A stretch of DNA of 64,000 nucleotides, taken from contig NZ_JADBGI010000001.1 of NCBI RefSeq assembly GCF_014892575.1, positions 186,001 to 250,000 of the forward strand, written 5' to 3'. Shown here piece after piece: positions 53,437 to 61,520 of this stretch (its first letter is position 1; each line of letters opens with the position of its first letter). The stretch comes from Nocardiopsis coralli. GTDB lineage: Bacteria; Actinomycetota; Actinomycetes; Streptosporangiales; Streptosporangiaceae. Under the pieces are notes generated by a model. The model made no database searches and was not told the DNA's origin. It was given only the letters and a program-made list of their open reading frames with translations. A program made the position numbers and the translations under genes.

Positions 53437-53952
53437 TCAGCGGAAGAGTCCGAGGGCGCGGTCGAGGGCGAAGGGCGACCGGGGCCAGATCGCGATGAAC
53501 GCGCCCAGGGCCGTGAAGCCGAGGTCGCGTGCGATGGAGATCCCGTAGGTGGTCTCTCCGGGGTCGACCTGTCCTCCGCCGCCGAAGCAGCCGCAGTCGA
53601 TGCTGAGCCCCCGGGCCATCGCGGAGAGGATCCCGGCGATGAAGGCGACCATGAGCAGGGCGCTGACGATCCCGGTGTAGCGGGTGGCCAGGCCGATCAG
53701 GAGCAGCAGGGCGAGGGCGAGCTCGAACAGCGGCAGTGTGTAGCCGATGAGTTCGGCGATCTCGGGCGGGAACAGTTCGTAGGCCTCGACCGCCTCGACC
53801 GAGAGGGCCGGGGGGTACTTGGTGACGGCTGCGGTGATGAGGACCGCGGCGAGGCCGACCCTGCAGGCGAGGGTGAGCCAGGGCTGCACGGTTTCCCACC
53901 GCGACCGTCCGGGTCCGGGGGCGGCGGGGGATTCCTCTGCTGCGTCGATCAT
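53437..53952 (-). CDS. MauE/DoxX-like membrane protein
   Basis: 171 residues from the ATG at 53952. It has four transmembrane helices (LTLACRVGLAAVLITAAVTK, IGYTLPLFELALALLLLIGL, GIVSALLMVAFIAGILSAMA, DLGFTALGAFIAIWP). A CGCF motif (Cys120 and Cys122) lies in the loop before helix 4. MauE-type proteins are quinone-linked partners of thioredoxin-like proteins, comparable to DsbD or VKOR in role. The adjacent DsbA-like gene supports that role here. Confidence 0.85.
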   Translation of the reverse strand: MIDAAEESPAAPGPGRSRWETVQPWLTLACRVGLAAVLITAAVTKYPPALSVEAVEAYELFPPEIAELIGYTLPLFELALALLLLIGLATRYTGIVSALLMVAFIAGILSAMARGLSIDCGCFGGGGQVDPGETTYGISIARDLGFTALGAFIAIWPRSPFALDRALGLFR

Positions 53953-54323
53953 GTGGGCCTTCAGGGTCAGGGGGTCGTCCGTCCGTCGTGCACCGGTGCG
54001 CACCTGTTCGAGCACACAGGGTGATGAGACCCAAGCGTACTGTGTGTGGTGCACTGTCGGCACACGGCCGCGAGATCTGCCGGGCACGGGCGGGGCGTGC
54101 CGCACCGACGGTGTCCATCACACCATCCACGGTGCCCCGGTGAGCGCGCCCGGGGCCCCTGAACGGCGGGCTCTCACCCGATTCTCACGCTCTTAACCCG
54201 GGCCTTGACCGGCACGTACGGCGGGTGGGCCGCCCCGGGGAGGGACGGCCCACCGGCCAGTGCCGGAGGGTCCGCTCGGGCCGGCGGAGGCCCTGCGGGA
54301 AGAGGACGCCGGTCCCCCGGGGC
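53953..54323. other. Region between the mauE-like gene and trpA
   Basis: 371 bp without a gene. It contains the trpA terminator, overlapping palindromes CACCGGTG and GGTGCGCACC (53991-54004), and a GTGTG...CACAC stretch near 54042-54066. It should also hold the promoter of the mauE-like/dsbA-like/lgt operon, which I could not place with confidence. Confidence 0.5.
54224..54254 (-). terminator. Terminator of the trpC-trpB-trpA unit
   Basis: A 9-bp stem GGTGGGCCG/CGGCCCACC with a 13-nt loop, 70 bp beyond the trpA stop. Confidence 0.7.
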
Positions 54324-55136
54324 CTACCGGGAGCGCACGCCCGCGGCGAGCTCCTGGGCGAAGGACTCCACGGCCGAGAGCCCGGTCTCCAGGTCCGGGG
54401 CGTCCAGCACACGCTGGCAGAACCCGGCGCCGACGATGACACCGTCGGCGTAGGCGGCCACTTCGGCGGCCTGGGCGGAGGTGGAGATGCCCAGGCCCAC
54501 GCAGATCGGCAGCCGCGACTCGGTGGTGACGGCGCGGGTGCGGCGCACCAGTTCCTCGGCGGTGCCGGCGACCTGGGCGCGGGTGCCGGTGACCCCCATG
54601 AGGGAGGCGGCGTAGACGAACCCGCTGCTGGCCTCGGTGGTCAGGGCCAGGCGGCGGTCGGTGGAGGACGGCGCGACCAGGTGGATGCGGTCCAGGCCGG
54701 TGGCCTCGGAGGCGGCGCGCCACTCGGCGGACTCCTCCGGGATGAGGTCGGGGGTGATCACGCCCGCTCCCCCGGCCTTGGCGAGCGCGGCGGCGAAGCG
54801 GTCCACGCCGTAGCGCTCGATGGGGTTCCAGTAGGACATGACCAGGGCGGCGACACCGGTGGCGGCCGTGGCCTCCACGACGCGGAAGACGTCGTCGGTG
54901 GTGGTGCCGGCCTCCAGGGCGCGGTCGGCGGCGCGCTGGATGGTGGGGCCGTCCATCATCGGGTCGGAGTAGGGCAGGCCGACCTCGATGACGTCGCAGC
55001 CGCCGCGGACCATGGCCTCGATGACCTTGATCGAGGAGTCGATGTCGGGGAACCCGGCGGGCATGTAGCCGATGAGTGCGGCCCGGTTCTCCTCGCGGGC
55101 GCGGGCGAGGGTGGTCTGCAGTGTCGTGGCACCCAT
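54324..55136 (-). CDS. trpA: Tryptophan synthase alpha subunit
   Basis: Cleaves indole-3-glycerol phosphate to indole and glyceraldehyde 3-phosphate; indole is channelled to TrpB. 270 residues from the ATG at 55136. The catalytic Glu is in CDVIEVGLPYSDPMMDGPTIQRA near residue 49 and the catalytic Asp lies 11 residues later. ALVMSYWNPIERYG and VYAASLMGVTGTR are the phosphate-binding loops. Its start overlaps the trpB stop by one base (TGATG), so it is translationally coupled. Confidence 0.97.
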   Translation of the reverse strand: MGATTLQTTLARAREENRAALIGYMPAGFPDIDSSIKVIEAMVRGGCDVIEVGLPYSDPMMDGPTIQRAADRALEAGTTTDDVFRVVEATAATGVAALVMSYWNPIERYGVDRFAAALAKAGGAGVITPDLIPEESAEWRAASEATGLDRIHLVAPSSTDRRLALTTEASSGFVYAASLMGVTGTRAQVAGTAEELVRRTRAVTTESRLPICVGLGISTSAQAAEVAAYADGVIVGAGFCQRVLDAPDLETGLSAVESFAQELAAGVRSR

Positions 55137-56353
55137 CAGGTGTGGTCCTCCGAGTCGACGAGGCCGAAGTAGGTGGCGGCGGTGTTGACGTCCTTGTCGC
55201 CGCGTCCGGACAGGTTCACCAGGATGACGCCGTCGGGGCCGAGGCGCTCGCCGAGCTTGCGGGCTCCGGCGAGGGCGTGTGCGGTCTCGATGGCCGGGAT
55301 GATGCCTTCGGTGCGGCAGAGCAGCCGGAAGGCTTCCATGGCCTCGGCGTCGGTGACGGGTTCGTAGACGGCCCGGCCGGTCTGGGCGAGGTGGGCGTGT
55401 TCGGGGCCCACGGCGGGGTAGTCCAGGCCGGCGGAGATGGAGTGGCTCTCGCGGGTCTGGCCGTACTCGTCCTGGAGGACGAAGGTGCGGGCGCCGTGGA
55501 AGACGCCGGGGCTGCCCGCGGTGATGGAGGCGGCGGTGCGTTCGGTCTCGGCGCCGTCTCCCCCGGCCTCGAAGCCGTACAGGGCGACGTCCTCGTCGGG
55601 GATGAACGCGGCGAAGATCGCCATGGCGTTGGACCCGCCGCCCACGCAGGCGGCGACGGCGTCGGGCAGGCGGCCCACGCGTTCCTGGACCTGTTCGCGG
55701 GCCTCGGCGCCGACGACGAAGTGCAGGTCGCGGACGAGCTTGGGGAACGGGTGGGGTCCGGCGACGGTCCCGAAGAGGTAGTGGGTGTGCTCGACGTTGG
55801 CGACCCAGTCGCGGAAGGCCTCGTTGATGGCGTCCTTGAGGGTGCGGCTGCCGATGGTGACCGGGACGACCTCGGCGCCGAGCATGCGCATGCGGGCGAC
55901 GTTGAGGGCCTGGCGTTCGGTGTCCTGTTCGCCCATGTAGATGACGCAGTCCAGGCCCATGAGGGCGCAGGCGGTGGCGGTGGCCACGCCGTGCTGTCCG
56001 GCGCCGGTCTCGGCGATGACGCGGGTCTTGCCCATGCGCTTGGTGAGCAGGGCCTGGCCGAGCACGTTGTTGATCTTGTGGGAGCCGGTGTGGTTGAGGT
56101 CCTCGCGCTTGAGGAGGATGCGGGCTCCGCCGGCGTGCTCGGAGAAGTTGCGCGCGTCGGTGAGCGGGCTGGGCCGGCCGGTGTAGTCGCGCAGCAGGGC
56201 GTCGAGTTCGGCGTGGAACTGCGGGTCCTTGCGGGCCTTGTCCCACTCGGCGTCGACCTCGTCGAGGGCGGCGACGAGGGCCTCCGGGGCGAAGCGGCCC
56301 CCGAAGCGGCCGTAGTGCCCGAGGTCGTCGGGCACGGGTCCGTCGTGGCTCAT
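55136..56353 (-). CDS. trpB: Tryptophan synthase beta subunit
   Basis: PLP enzyme that joins indole and serine. 405 residues from the ATG at 56353 with AGGAG 10 nt upstream. The Schiff-base Lys is in [20 protein letters not shown], the indole/serine site in [14 protein letters not shown], and the phosphate-binding loop in [10 protein letters not shown]. The N-terminal [15 protein letters not shown] contacts TrpA. The gap to trpC is 299 bp with no recognisable gene. Confidence 0.97.
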   Translation of the reverse strand: MSHDGPVPDDLGHYGRFGGRFAPEALVAALDEVDAEWDKARKDPQFHAELDALLRDYTGRPSPLTDARNFSEHAGGARILLKREDLNHTGSHKINNVLGQALLTKRMGKTRVIAETGAGQHGVATATACALMGLDCVIYMGEQDTERQALNVARMRMLGAEVVPVTIGSRTLKDAINEAFRDWVANVEHTHYLFGTVAGPHPFPKLVRDLHFVVGAEAREQVQERVGRLPDAVAACVGGGSNAMAIFAAFIPDEDVALYGFEAGGDGAETERTAASITAGSPGVFHGARTFVLQDEYGQTRESHSISAGLDYPAVGPEHAHLAQTGRAVYEPVTDAEAMEAFRLLCRTEGIIPAIETAHALAGARKLGERLGPDGVILVNLSGRGDKDVNTAATYFGLVDSEDHT

Positions 56354-56652
56354 GGTCTGGAATTCTCCTGAGGCTGTGGCCGGTGGCGGCGGCCGCCCTG
56401 GTCGGGCCGCGGCCCGCGCACCGACCGTGGTGGGCACCGCCTGGCCTCGGCGGTGCGTGGAAGGTGGGGGACGACGGTGCGGGCCGTGGCCCGGCCGTGT
56501 TCCCCGCGGGTCAGGTGCGGGGCGTGTTCCGCTGCGGGTCGGCGGGGTCTCCGCCGGCCGGTCTCACGCGTGGGTGCGCGCGCGGAACACGCCCCCGGGC
56601 CATCGGCGGCCCGGGTGGCCGGTGTGGTGCGCTCGCGTGGGTGCCACGTGGC

Positions 56653-57459
56653 TCAGCTCCGGTCGCGCAGGGCGGGGTGGGCCCCGGCGGTGACCAGGTC
56701 GGCGACGGCCTCGCGCGGGTTGCGTCCGCGCACGAGGCTCTCGCCCACGAGTACGGCGCCGGCGCCTGCACCGGCGTAGGCGAGCAGGTCGTGGGGGCCG
56801 CGGACCCCGGACTCGGCGATTCTGACGACCTCGTTGGGGATGAGCGGTGCCAGGCGCGAGAAGGTGTCGCGGTCGACGTCGAGGGTCTTGAGGTTGCGTG
56901 CGTTGACGCCGACGACGGTGGCGCCCGCGTCGAGGGCGCGGGAGACCTCTTCTTCGTCGTGGACCTCGACCAGCGGCATGAGGTCGAGGGAGCGTGCGCG
57001 CTCGACCAGGGAGACCAGGGCCTCCTGGGGCAGGGCGGCGACGATGAGCAGGACCGCGGAGGCGCCGTAGACGCGGGCTTCCCAGAGCTGGTAGGAGCTG
57101 ACGACGAAGTCCTTGCGCAGCAGCGGGGTGTCCACGGACCTGCGTACGGAGGCGAGGTCGTCGAGGCTGCCCTTGAAGCGGCGCTGTTCGGTGAGGACGC
57201 TGATGAGGGTGGCGCCCCCGGCCTCGTAGTCGCGGGCGAGCTCGGCGGGGTCGGTGATCTCCGCGAGGGGCCCCTTGGAGGGGCTGGCGCGTTTGACCTC
57301 GGCGATGACGTGGACGCCTGGGCGGCGCAGGGCGGCCTCGACGTCGACGGGGGTGGGCGCGGTCTCCGCCCGGGCCTTGAGATCGTCCAAGGGCAGGGCC
57401 GCCTGTCGTTCCGCCAGGTCGGCGCGTACCCCGTCGAGGATCTCGTCGAGCACGCTCAC
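56653..57459 (-). CDS. trpC: Indole-3-glycerol phosphate synthase
   Basis: Ring closure of the anthranilate-derived carboxyphenylamino-deoxyribulose phosphate to indole-3-glycerol phosphate, the substrate of TrpA. 268 residues, TIM barrel. It has the Lys-containing [45 protein letters not shown] and [14 protein letters not shown]. The product is monofunctional (no TrpF fusion). The GTG start overlaps the stop of a possible 38-codon ORF by 4 bp. Confidence 0.96.
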   Translation of the reverse strand: MSVLDEILDGVRADLAERQAALPLDDLKARAETAPTPVDVEAALRRPGVHVIAEVKRASPSKGPLAEITDPAELARDYEAGGATLISVLTEQRRFKGSLDDLASVRRSVDTPLLRKDFVVSSYQLWEARVYGASAVLLIVAALPQEALVSLVERARSLDLMPLVEVHDEEEVSRALDAGATVVGVNARNLKTLDVDRDTFSRLAPLIPNEVVRIAESGVRGPHDLLAYAGAGAGAVLVGESLVRGRNPREAVADLVTAGAHPALRDRS

Positions 57460-57572
57460 CAGTTACCCCGCTCCCTCGTGGTTGGTTCCGGCCACGCGTG
57501 ACGGTGCCCGTTCGGGCACGGTTCCCCCGCGTGATGTGGCCGCACACCGTGTCGCACGGTGTCGGTGGCCAT
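57456..57572 (-). CDS. Possible 38-residue peptide coupled to trpC
   Basis: A small open frame (ATG at 57572, product starting [20 protein letters not shown]) ending in Gly-Asn-Trp-stop, whose TGA overlaps the trpC GTG (GTGA). It has two Trp codons, one directly before the stop. I do not recognise it. It could be a coupling or leader peptide for trpC or chance coding; no strong Shine-Dalgarno is visible. The rest of the 204-bp gap up to the DUF2752 gene shows no attenuator that I can define. Confidence 0.3.
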   Translation of the reverse strand: MATDTVRHGVRPHHAGEPCPNGHRHAWPEPTTRERGNW

Positions 57573-57663
57573 CGTATCGACCCTGTCGGGCCGGGGTGTC
57601 CGCACCCCCGCCGACACGGCCGGTGTTGCGGTGGAAAGGGTCACAGGAGGCTGTCGGGCGCGT

Positions 57664-58170
57664 TCAGCTCGGCAGGGGCGGGGTCCCTGCGGCCAGGACG
57701 GAGAACCAGGGCAGGTTGCGCAGGATCCAGAAGGCGACGATCCCGGCCAGGACGGCGATCATCGCCCAGGTGGGCACGTGGGGTTCGGGGCGCAGGGGTG
57801 GCCCGTTCCTGCGCAGGGTCCCGACGAGCCAGCGTGCGTACACCAGCAGCAGGAACGGGAGCACGAGCACGGTGAGGGGGTTCATGCTCGCGGCGGCGAC
57901 GAGGTCCCCGTGGGTGAGCAGGGCCAGGGCGCGGGTGGTGCCACAGCCGGGGCACTGGAGCCCGGTGAGGAACAGGAACGGGCAGGTGGGGTAAGGGGTG
58001 TCGTCCTGCGAGGGGTCGAACAGGTGCAGGACCACGGCGCCGGCCAGCCCCAGGACGCCGAGTCCGACCGGCCAGACCCACGGGGGTACGCGGGAGACGA
58101 ACCGGTCCAGGCGCCCCGGCGGTCGGGTGGGGGCGGGTCCGGCTGCGTCGGGTGCGTGTCGTGGCTCCAC
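57664..58170 (-). CDS. DUF2752 membrane protein
   Basis: 168 residues from the GTG at 58170. It has three transmembrane helices and the family motif DTPYPTCPFLFLTGLQCPGCGTTRA with its conserved Cys residues (CP and CPGCG), then GDLVAAASMNPL. The function of DUF2752 is unknown. Its location between trpC and the Trp-associated membrane genes is conserved in several actinomycetes, which is the only functional hint. Confidence 0.87.
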   Translation of the reverse strand: MEPRHAPDAAGPAPTRPPGRLDRFVSRVPPWVWPVGLGVLGLAGAVVLHLFDPSQDDTPYPTCPFLFLTGLQCPGCGTTRALALLTHGDLVAAASMNPLTVLVLPFLLLVYARWLVGTLRRNGPPLRPEPHVPTWAMIAVLAGIVAFWILRNLPWFSVLAAGTPPLPS

Positions 58171-58244
58171 ACCCCCAGGGTAGGGCGTGCGGGCGCGGCC
58201 GGTCGGGCCGGGTGCGGGAGCGCCGAGGGGTGCGGGACACAGAA

Positions 58245-58280
58245 GGGCCCCGCTCCCCTGGCGGACAGGGTGCGGGGCCC
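58245..58280 (-). terminator. Terminator after the HGxxPAAW gene
   Basis: A perfect 9-bp stem GGGCCCCGC/GCGGGGCCC with an 18-nt loop, 32 bp after the stop. It ends the hisI unit. Confidence 0.75.
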
Positions 58281-58312
58281 GGAAGCGCCGGCCGCCGGTG
58301 GCCGGAACCGGC

Positions 58313-58588
58313 CTACTTGGAGGCGGCGAGCTCGCGGGTGGCCTCCCACTCCTCACGGGTGGGCGGCACCGGGCGGTCCTCCTTGCGGCCGAGGCCGGCC
58401 TTCTTCATCACACCGGCGATCACGGCGAAGACGACGCTGGCACCCAGGGCGATCGCGGTCCACAGGACCAGTCCGCCGCCCATCATGATGGCCACGGCGG
58501 CCACGGTCCAGGCGACGATCCAGGTCACGGTGAGGAACCAGGCCGAGACGGTGTTCCCGTGGTCGTCGTGGTGTTCTTCAGCGGCCAT
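58313..58588 (-). CDS. HGxxPAAW-type small membrane protein
   Basis: 91 residues from the ATG at 58588. The N-terminal DDHGNTVSAW matches the His-Gly-x-x-x-x-Ala-Trp motif that names the family. Two transmembrane helices follow (TVTWIVAWTVAAVAIMMG, VLWTAIALGASVVFAVIAG), then a charged tail. It is a small actinomycete protein found beside trp genes; its role is unknown. The start overlaps the end of the preceding gene by 11 bp. Confidence 0.82.
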   Translation of the reverse strand: MAAEEHHDDHGNTVSAWFLTVTWIVAWTVAAVAIMMGGGLVLWTAIALGASVVFAVIAGVMKKAGLGRKEDRPVPPTREEWEATRELAASK

Positions 58589-59300
58589 CGGGCCCCTCCT
58601 TCGGTTGGGCCGGCCCGGTGGCCGGCTGTGCGGGTGCTGGGTCGCTCCCGGTGTCGGCGGCGCGTCCGGCGTCCTTCGCGGGCACACCGTCGCCATCGGG
58701 GGCGTCAAGGGTGGGATCGTCTCCGGCGTCCAGAGATTTCCACAGGTCGGACGGGGTGGTCGCCTGACTCGGACGCGGAACGGCGCCCCGATCGTACCGG
58801 TTGCCCATGCCGGGCCAGGCAGGGGCACGGACGGTCGCCACGATCCCGGCCACGGCCAGGAGCGCGGCCCCGGCGGCGGCCAGGAGCGGCCCGGCGGCCT
58901 GGGTGTCGGGCTCGCCGACCAGCTGTGCCGTCCCGGCCACGTCGGTGGCGTGGGTGGCGACGGCGTCGGCGAGGGCCTGGGTGCGGGTGCTGGTCCACAC
59001 CGCGACGAGGGCGAGTACGCCCCCCGCGGCGACGGCGGCGCCGATGACCCGTCGGGACCAGCCGCGTGCGGCGTAGAGTCCGGCGATCGCGGCGAGGCCG
59101 GCCCAGGCGATCCCGCTGGGTACGCCGGTCAGGTCGGATCCGGTGGCTTCGACGGGCACCGACTGGACGGGGCCCGGGGCTTCGAGCACGGCGTCGACCC
59201 AGACCTGGCCGCCGGAGGCCAGCATCATCGCGGCTGCGGCGGCCATGGCGAGGGCCGTCAGGCCGAACTCGCGGCCCGCGCGTTTGGTCGAGGAGGTCAC
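58578..59300 (-). CDS. Trp-biosynthesis-associated membrane protein
   Basis: 240 residues from the GTG at 59300, overlapping the hisI stop by 4 bp (GTGA). It matches the Trp_oprn_chp family. The layout is four transmembrane helices, [61 protein letters not shown] and [22 protein letters not shown] Pro/Asp-rich cytosolic tail follows. The function is unknown. In Mycobacterium and Streptomyces it lies between trpE and trpC; here trpE is missing from that place. Confidence 0.87.
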   Translation of the reverse strand: MTSSTKRAGREFGLTALAMAAAAAMMLASGGQVWVDAVLEAPGPVQSVPVEATGSDLTGVPSGIAWAGLAAIAGLYAARGWSRRVIGAAVAAGGVLALVAVWTSTRTQALADAVATHATDVAGTAQLVGEPDTQAAGPLLAAAGAALLAVAGIVATVRAPAWPGMGNRYDRGAVPRPSQATTPSDLWKSLDAGDDPTLDAPDGDGVPAKDAGRAADTGSDPAPAQPATGPAQPKEGPDGR

Positions 59301-59641
59301 ATCAGCCGCCCGGCGTCGAAGCACGTGTGGTCACCGGTGTGACAGGCCGCCCCGGTCTGGTCGACCCGGACGAGGAGGGTGTCGCCGTCACAGTCCAGTG
59401 CAACGGAGACGACCCGCTGGGTGTTCCCCGACGTGGCACCTTTCACCCAGTACTCGCCGCGGCTGCGCGACCAGTAGGTGGCGGCGCCGGTGGTAAGGGT
59501 GCGGTGGAGCGCTTCGTCGTCCATCCAGGCGAGCATGAGCACCTCCCCGGAGTCGTGCTGCTGCACGATCGCGGGGAGGAGGCCGTTCGCGTCGCGCTTG
59601 AGCCGCGCGGCGATGTCCGGGGAGAGGCTGGTGACGCTCAT
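59297..59641 (-). CDS. hisI: Phosphoribosyl-AMP cyclohydrolase
   Basis: Third step of histidine synthesis: opens the adenine ring of phosphoribosyl-AMP. 114 residues from the ATG at 59641 ([15 protein letters not shown]). Conserved parts are [19 protein letters not shown], the metal-binding DCDGDTLLV, and the Cys-rich CHTGDHTCF at the end. There is no fused HisE domain, as usual for actinomycetes. It is the first gene of a coupled unit with the Trp-associated membrane protein. Confidence 0.95.
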   Translation of the reverse strand: MSVTSLSPDIAARLKRDANGLLPAIVQQHDSGEVLMLAWMDDEALHRTLTTGAATYWSRSRGEYWVKGATSGNTQRVVSVALDCDGDTLLVRVDQTGAACHTGDHTCFDAGRLM

Positions 59642-59883
59642 GTTTCCCAGGTTAGGGGCGCTCCGCAGCGGGCCGTCACCGGGTCGGGGATCTAGGGCCT
59701 GCTTGGCGAACACCGGCCCTCACCGTCACCCGCCGCCGCCCTCAAACGACGCCTACGGCGCAGTAGCTGGCCGAAGCGACGGAAGGCGTCCACCAAACAG
59801 ACCCTGGGGCACGGGAGGACGGGCCGGCGGGGACCCGCTACCGTTGGGCGGTCCGACCACCTGTGCTGTGTCCTGGGAGTGCC

Positions 59884-60882
59884 GTGTCCGCAGAGTCACT
59901 GTCGGCGGAGCTGGCGGGCAAGCCCGCCGCCCTGACCCGTCTGGCCGAGAAGTTCCCGCGCTGGGACCCGTATGCGGCGTTGCCGGCGCTGTTGGAGGAC
60001 GAGCCGGTGCAGGTGCGCCTGGTGGGCGCGGGTGCGGCCCGGCACGCGTGTGAGGCGGCCGCTGCGCGGTTGCGGCGTGCGGGTATCGGTGCGCACGCGG
60101 ACTTCTCGTCCTCGGCCGAGCAGCCGCCGGCGGGTGAGGAGACGCTGGTGGTGGGGGTGAGCCTGGGCGGCGGGCAGCGGGAATTGGCGACGGTGCTGGA
60201 CCGGTACGTGGCGCGTTCCCCGGTGATCGTCCTGGCCCCGGACGCGGACACCCCGGTGGCGCGTTACGCGGACCTGTTGGTGCCGTTGCGGACCGGCGAT
60301 GCGGCGGTTTCGGGGCTGGGGTGCAGTGCGTACCAGCACGCGCTGGCGCTGCTGTTGCTGTTGGGGCACAGGTTGGGTGCGCCGGTCGGGGGCAGCGGGA
60401 ACTTCCCGGGGCTGTTGCGGCGTGTGGCCAACGCCACGCAGTCGTTGTTGCGGGGTTCGCGGGAGTGGCTCCCGGAGGCGGCGCGGGTGTTGGACTCCCC
60501 CGACGGGCTGAACCTGGTGGCGCCGGCCGAGCGCCTGGCGTCGGCGGGCCAGGGTGTGCGGGTACTGCGCCAGGGTCCGGTGCTGCGGGCGTATGCGGCC
60601 GAGACCGGCGAGTGGTCGCACAGCGAGCGGTATCTGGCTGCGGTCACGGACTACCGGGCGGTGCTGTTCGCGGGGTCGGCCTACGACGAGCGTTTCGCGG
60701 AGCACCTGTTGCAGTTGCGGGGTGCGTTCGTGGCGGTGGGCCCCACCCCGGGGCGCGAGCGCCTGCCCGGGGCGTCGCTGACGGTGCGGTATCCGGGCGA
60801 CTCGGACCCGGACGTGAGCCTGCTCACCGAGCCGCTGGTCGCGGAGCTGCTGGCCGCCCACCGGTGGCACCACCGGCCCTGA
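59884..60882 (+). CDS. SIS-domain sugar-phosphate-binding protein
   Basis: 332 residues from a GTG with GGGAG 6 nt upstream. It resembles the duplicated SIS (sugar isomerase) half of glucosamine-6-phosphate synthase: VRLVGAGAARHACEAAAARL, VVGVSLGGGQRELATVLD, DLLVPLRTGDAAVSGLGCSAY, then a second, weaker repeat with VLRAYAAETGEWSHSERY. It lacks the glutaminase domain. Substrate and reaction are unknown; it could be an isomerase or a regulator sensing a phosphosugar. It is divergent from hisI. Confidence 0.82.
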   Translation: MSAESLSAELAGKPAALTRLAEKFPRWDPYAALPALLEDEPVQVRLVGAGAARHACEAAAARLRRAGIGAHADFSSSAEQPPAGEETLVVGVSLGGGQRELATVLDRYVARSPVIVLAPDADTPVARYADLLVPLRTGDAAVSGLGCSAYQHALALLLLLGHRLGAPVGGSGNFPGLLRRVANATQSLLRGSREWLPEAARVLDSPDGLNLVAPAERLASAGQGVRVLRQGPVLRAYAAETGEWSHSERYLAAVTDYRAVLFAGSAYDERFAEHLLQLRGAFVAVGPTPGRERLPGASLTVRYPGDSDPDVSLLTEPLVAELLAAHRWHHRP

Positions 60883-60950
60883 GGCGAGCCCGGCCTGGGC
60901 CCGGGCGCAGCACCGTGCAACCACCGGACCGGCCCGCCCCAGGCGCGGAC

Positions 60951-61464
60951 GTGTGCCGTGCACACGCAGGCATCACCGGTCGCGAGGCACGGCATCGCAG
61001 TCCTGTGCGAAACACACACGGCCCGGTTCCCCGGGGCACGCCCAGGGCACGAGCGGATTCCACGAACGTGCGCGGAGCACATGACCTGGCCCGCCCGGGC
61101 ACCACCCCTCCAGCCCTGGCAGGGGTGTGTGCGAGCATGCGAACCGACCTGCAGCGAGCACGGAGCCACGCACCCCTGGACCACACCGGCAGCCGCACAC
61201 CCCTGGACGGCATGCGCACACCGCAGTCGTGTGCAGAGCACACGCGGACTGTCCGCCACGGGCACTCAGCGCGCAAAGCCGTAGCAGGCACGCGCTGCGC
61301 GCGAGCGGGGTCGGCGGGCGTGCACGGAGCACACCGGCCTCACTCATGGGTGGCGCGCGTCCACGAACCGCTCCACGCCTCACACCCGCTGACAGGCATG
61401 TATGGGCACCCGCGACCTCGACCGGGCGCACGGCACCGTGCCGACGCACGAACGTGCGCGGAGC
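60951..61464. repeat. Cluster of degenerate GTGTGC...GCACAC inverted repeats
   Basis: A gene-free spacer (60883-61520). Perfect inverted repeats are GTGTGC-CGT-GCACAC (60951-60965) and GTGTGC-AGA-GCACAC (61229-61243). Relatives occur at 61004-61016, 61068-61080 and 61320-61332. The 18-mer CACGAACGTGCGCGGAGC occurs twice (61061-61078 and 61447-61464). CGCAGTC precedes the 61004 and 61229 units. Spacing is irregular (50-135 bp). Confidence 0.6.
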
Positions 61465-61520
61465 GCACCGAGCAGTCCGCCCGCGGGCGGGCGTGGGCCC
61501 GCCCGCGGCGCCGACCGGAA

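Noticed and set aside
56354-56652. trpX/trpM-like small gene between trpC and trpB
   Set aside because: Only a ~30-codon frame with no ribosome-binding site and no recognisable similarity is present.
60951-61464. CRISPR array
   Set aside because: The repeats are short, degenerate and irregularly spaced, the spacers are unequal, and no cas genes are nearby.
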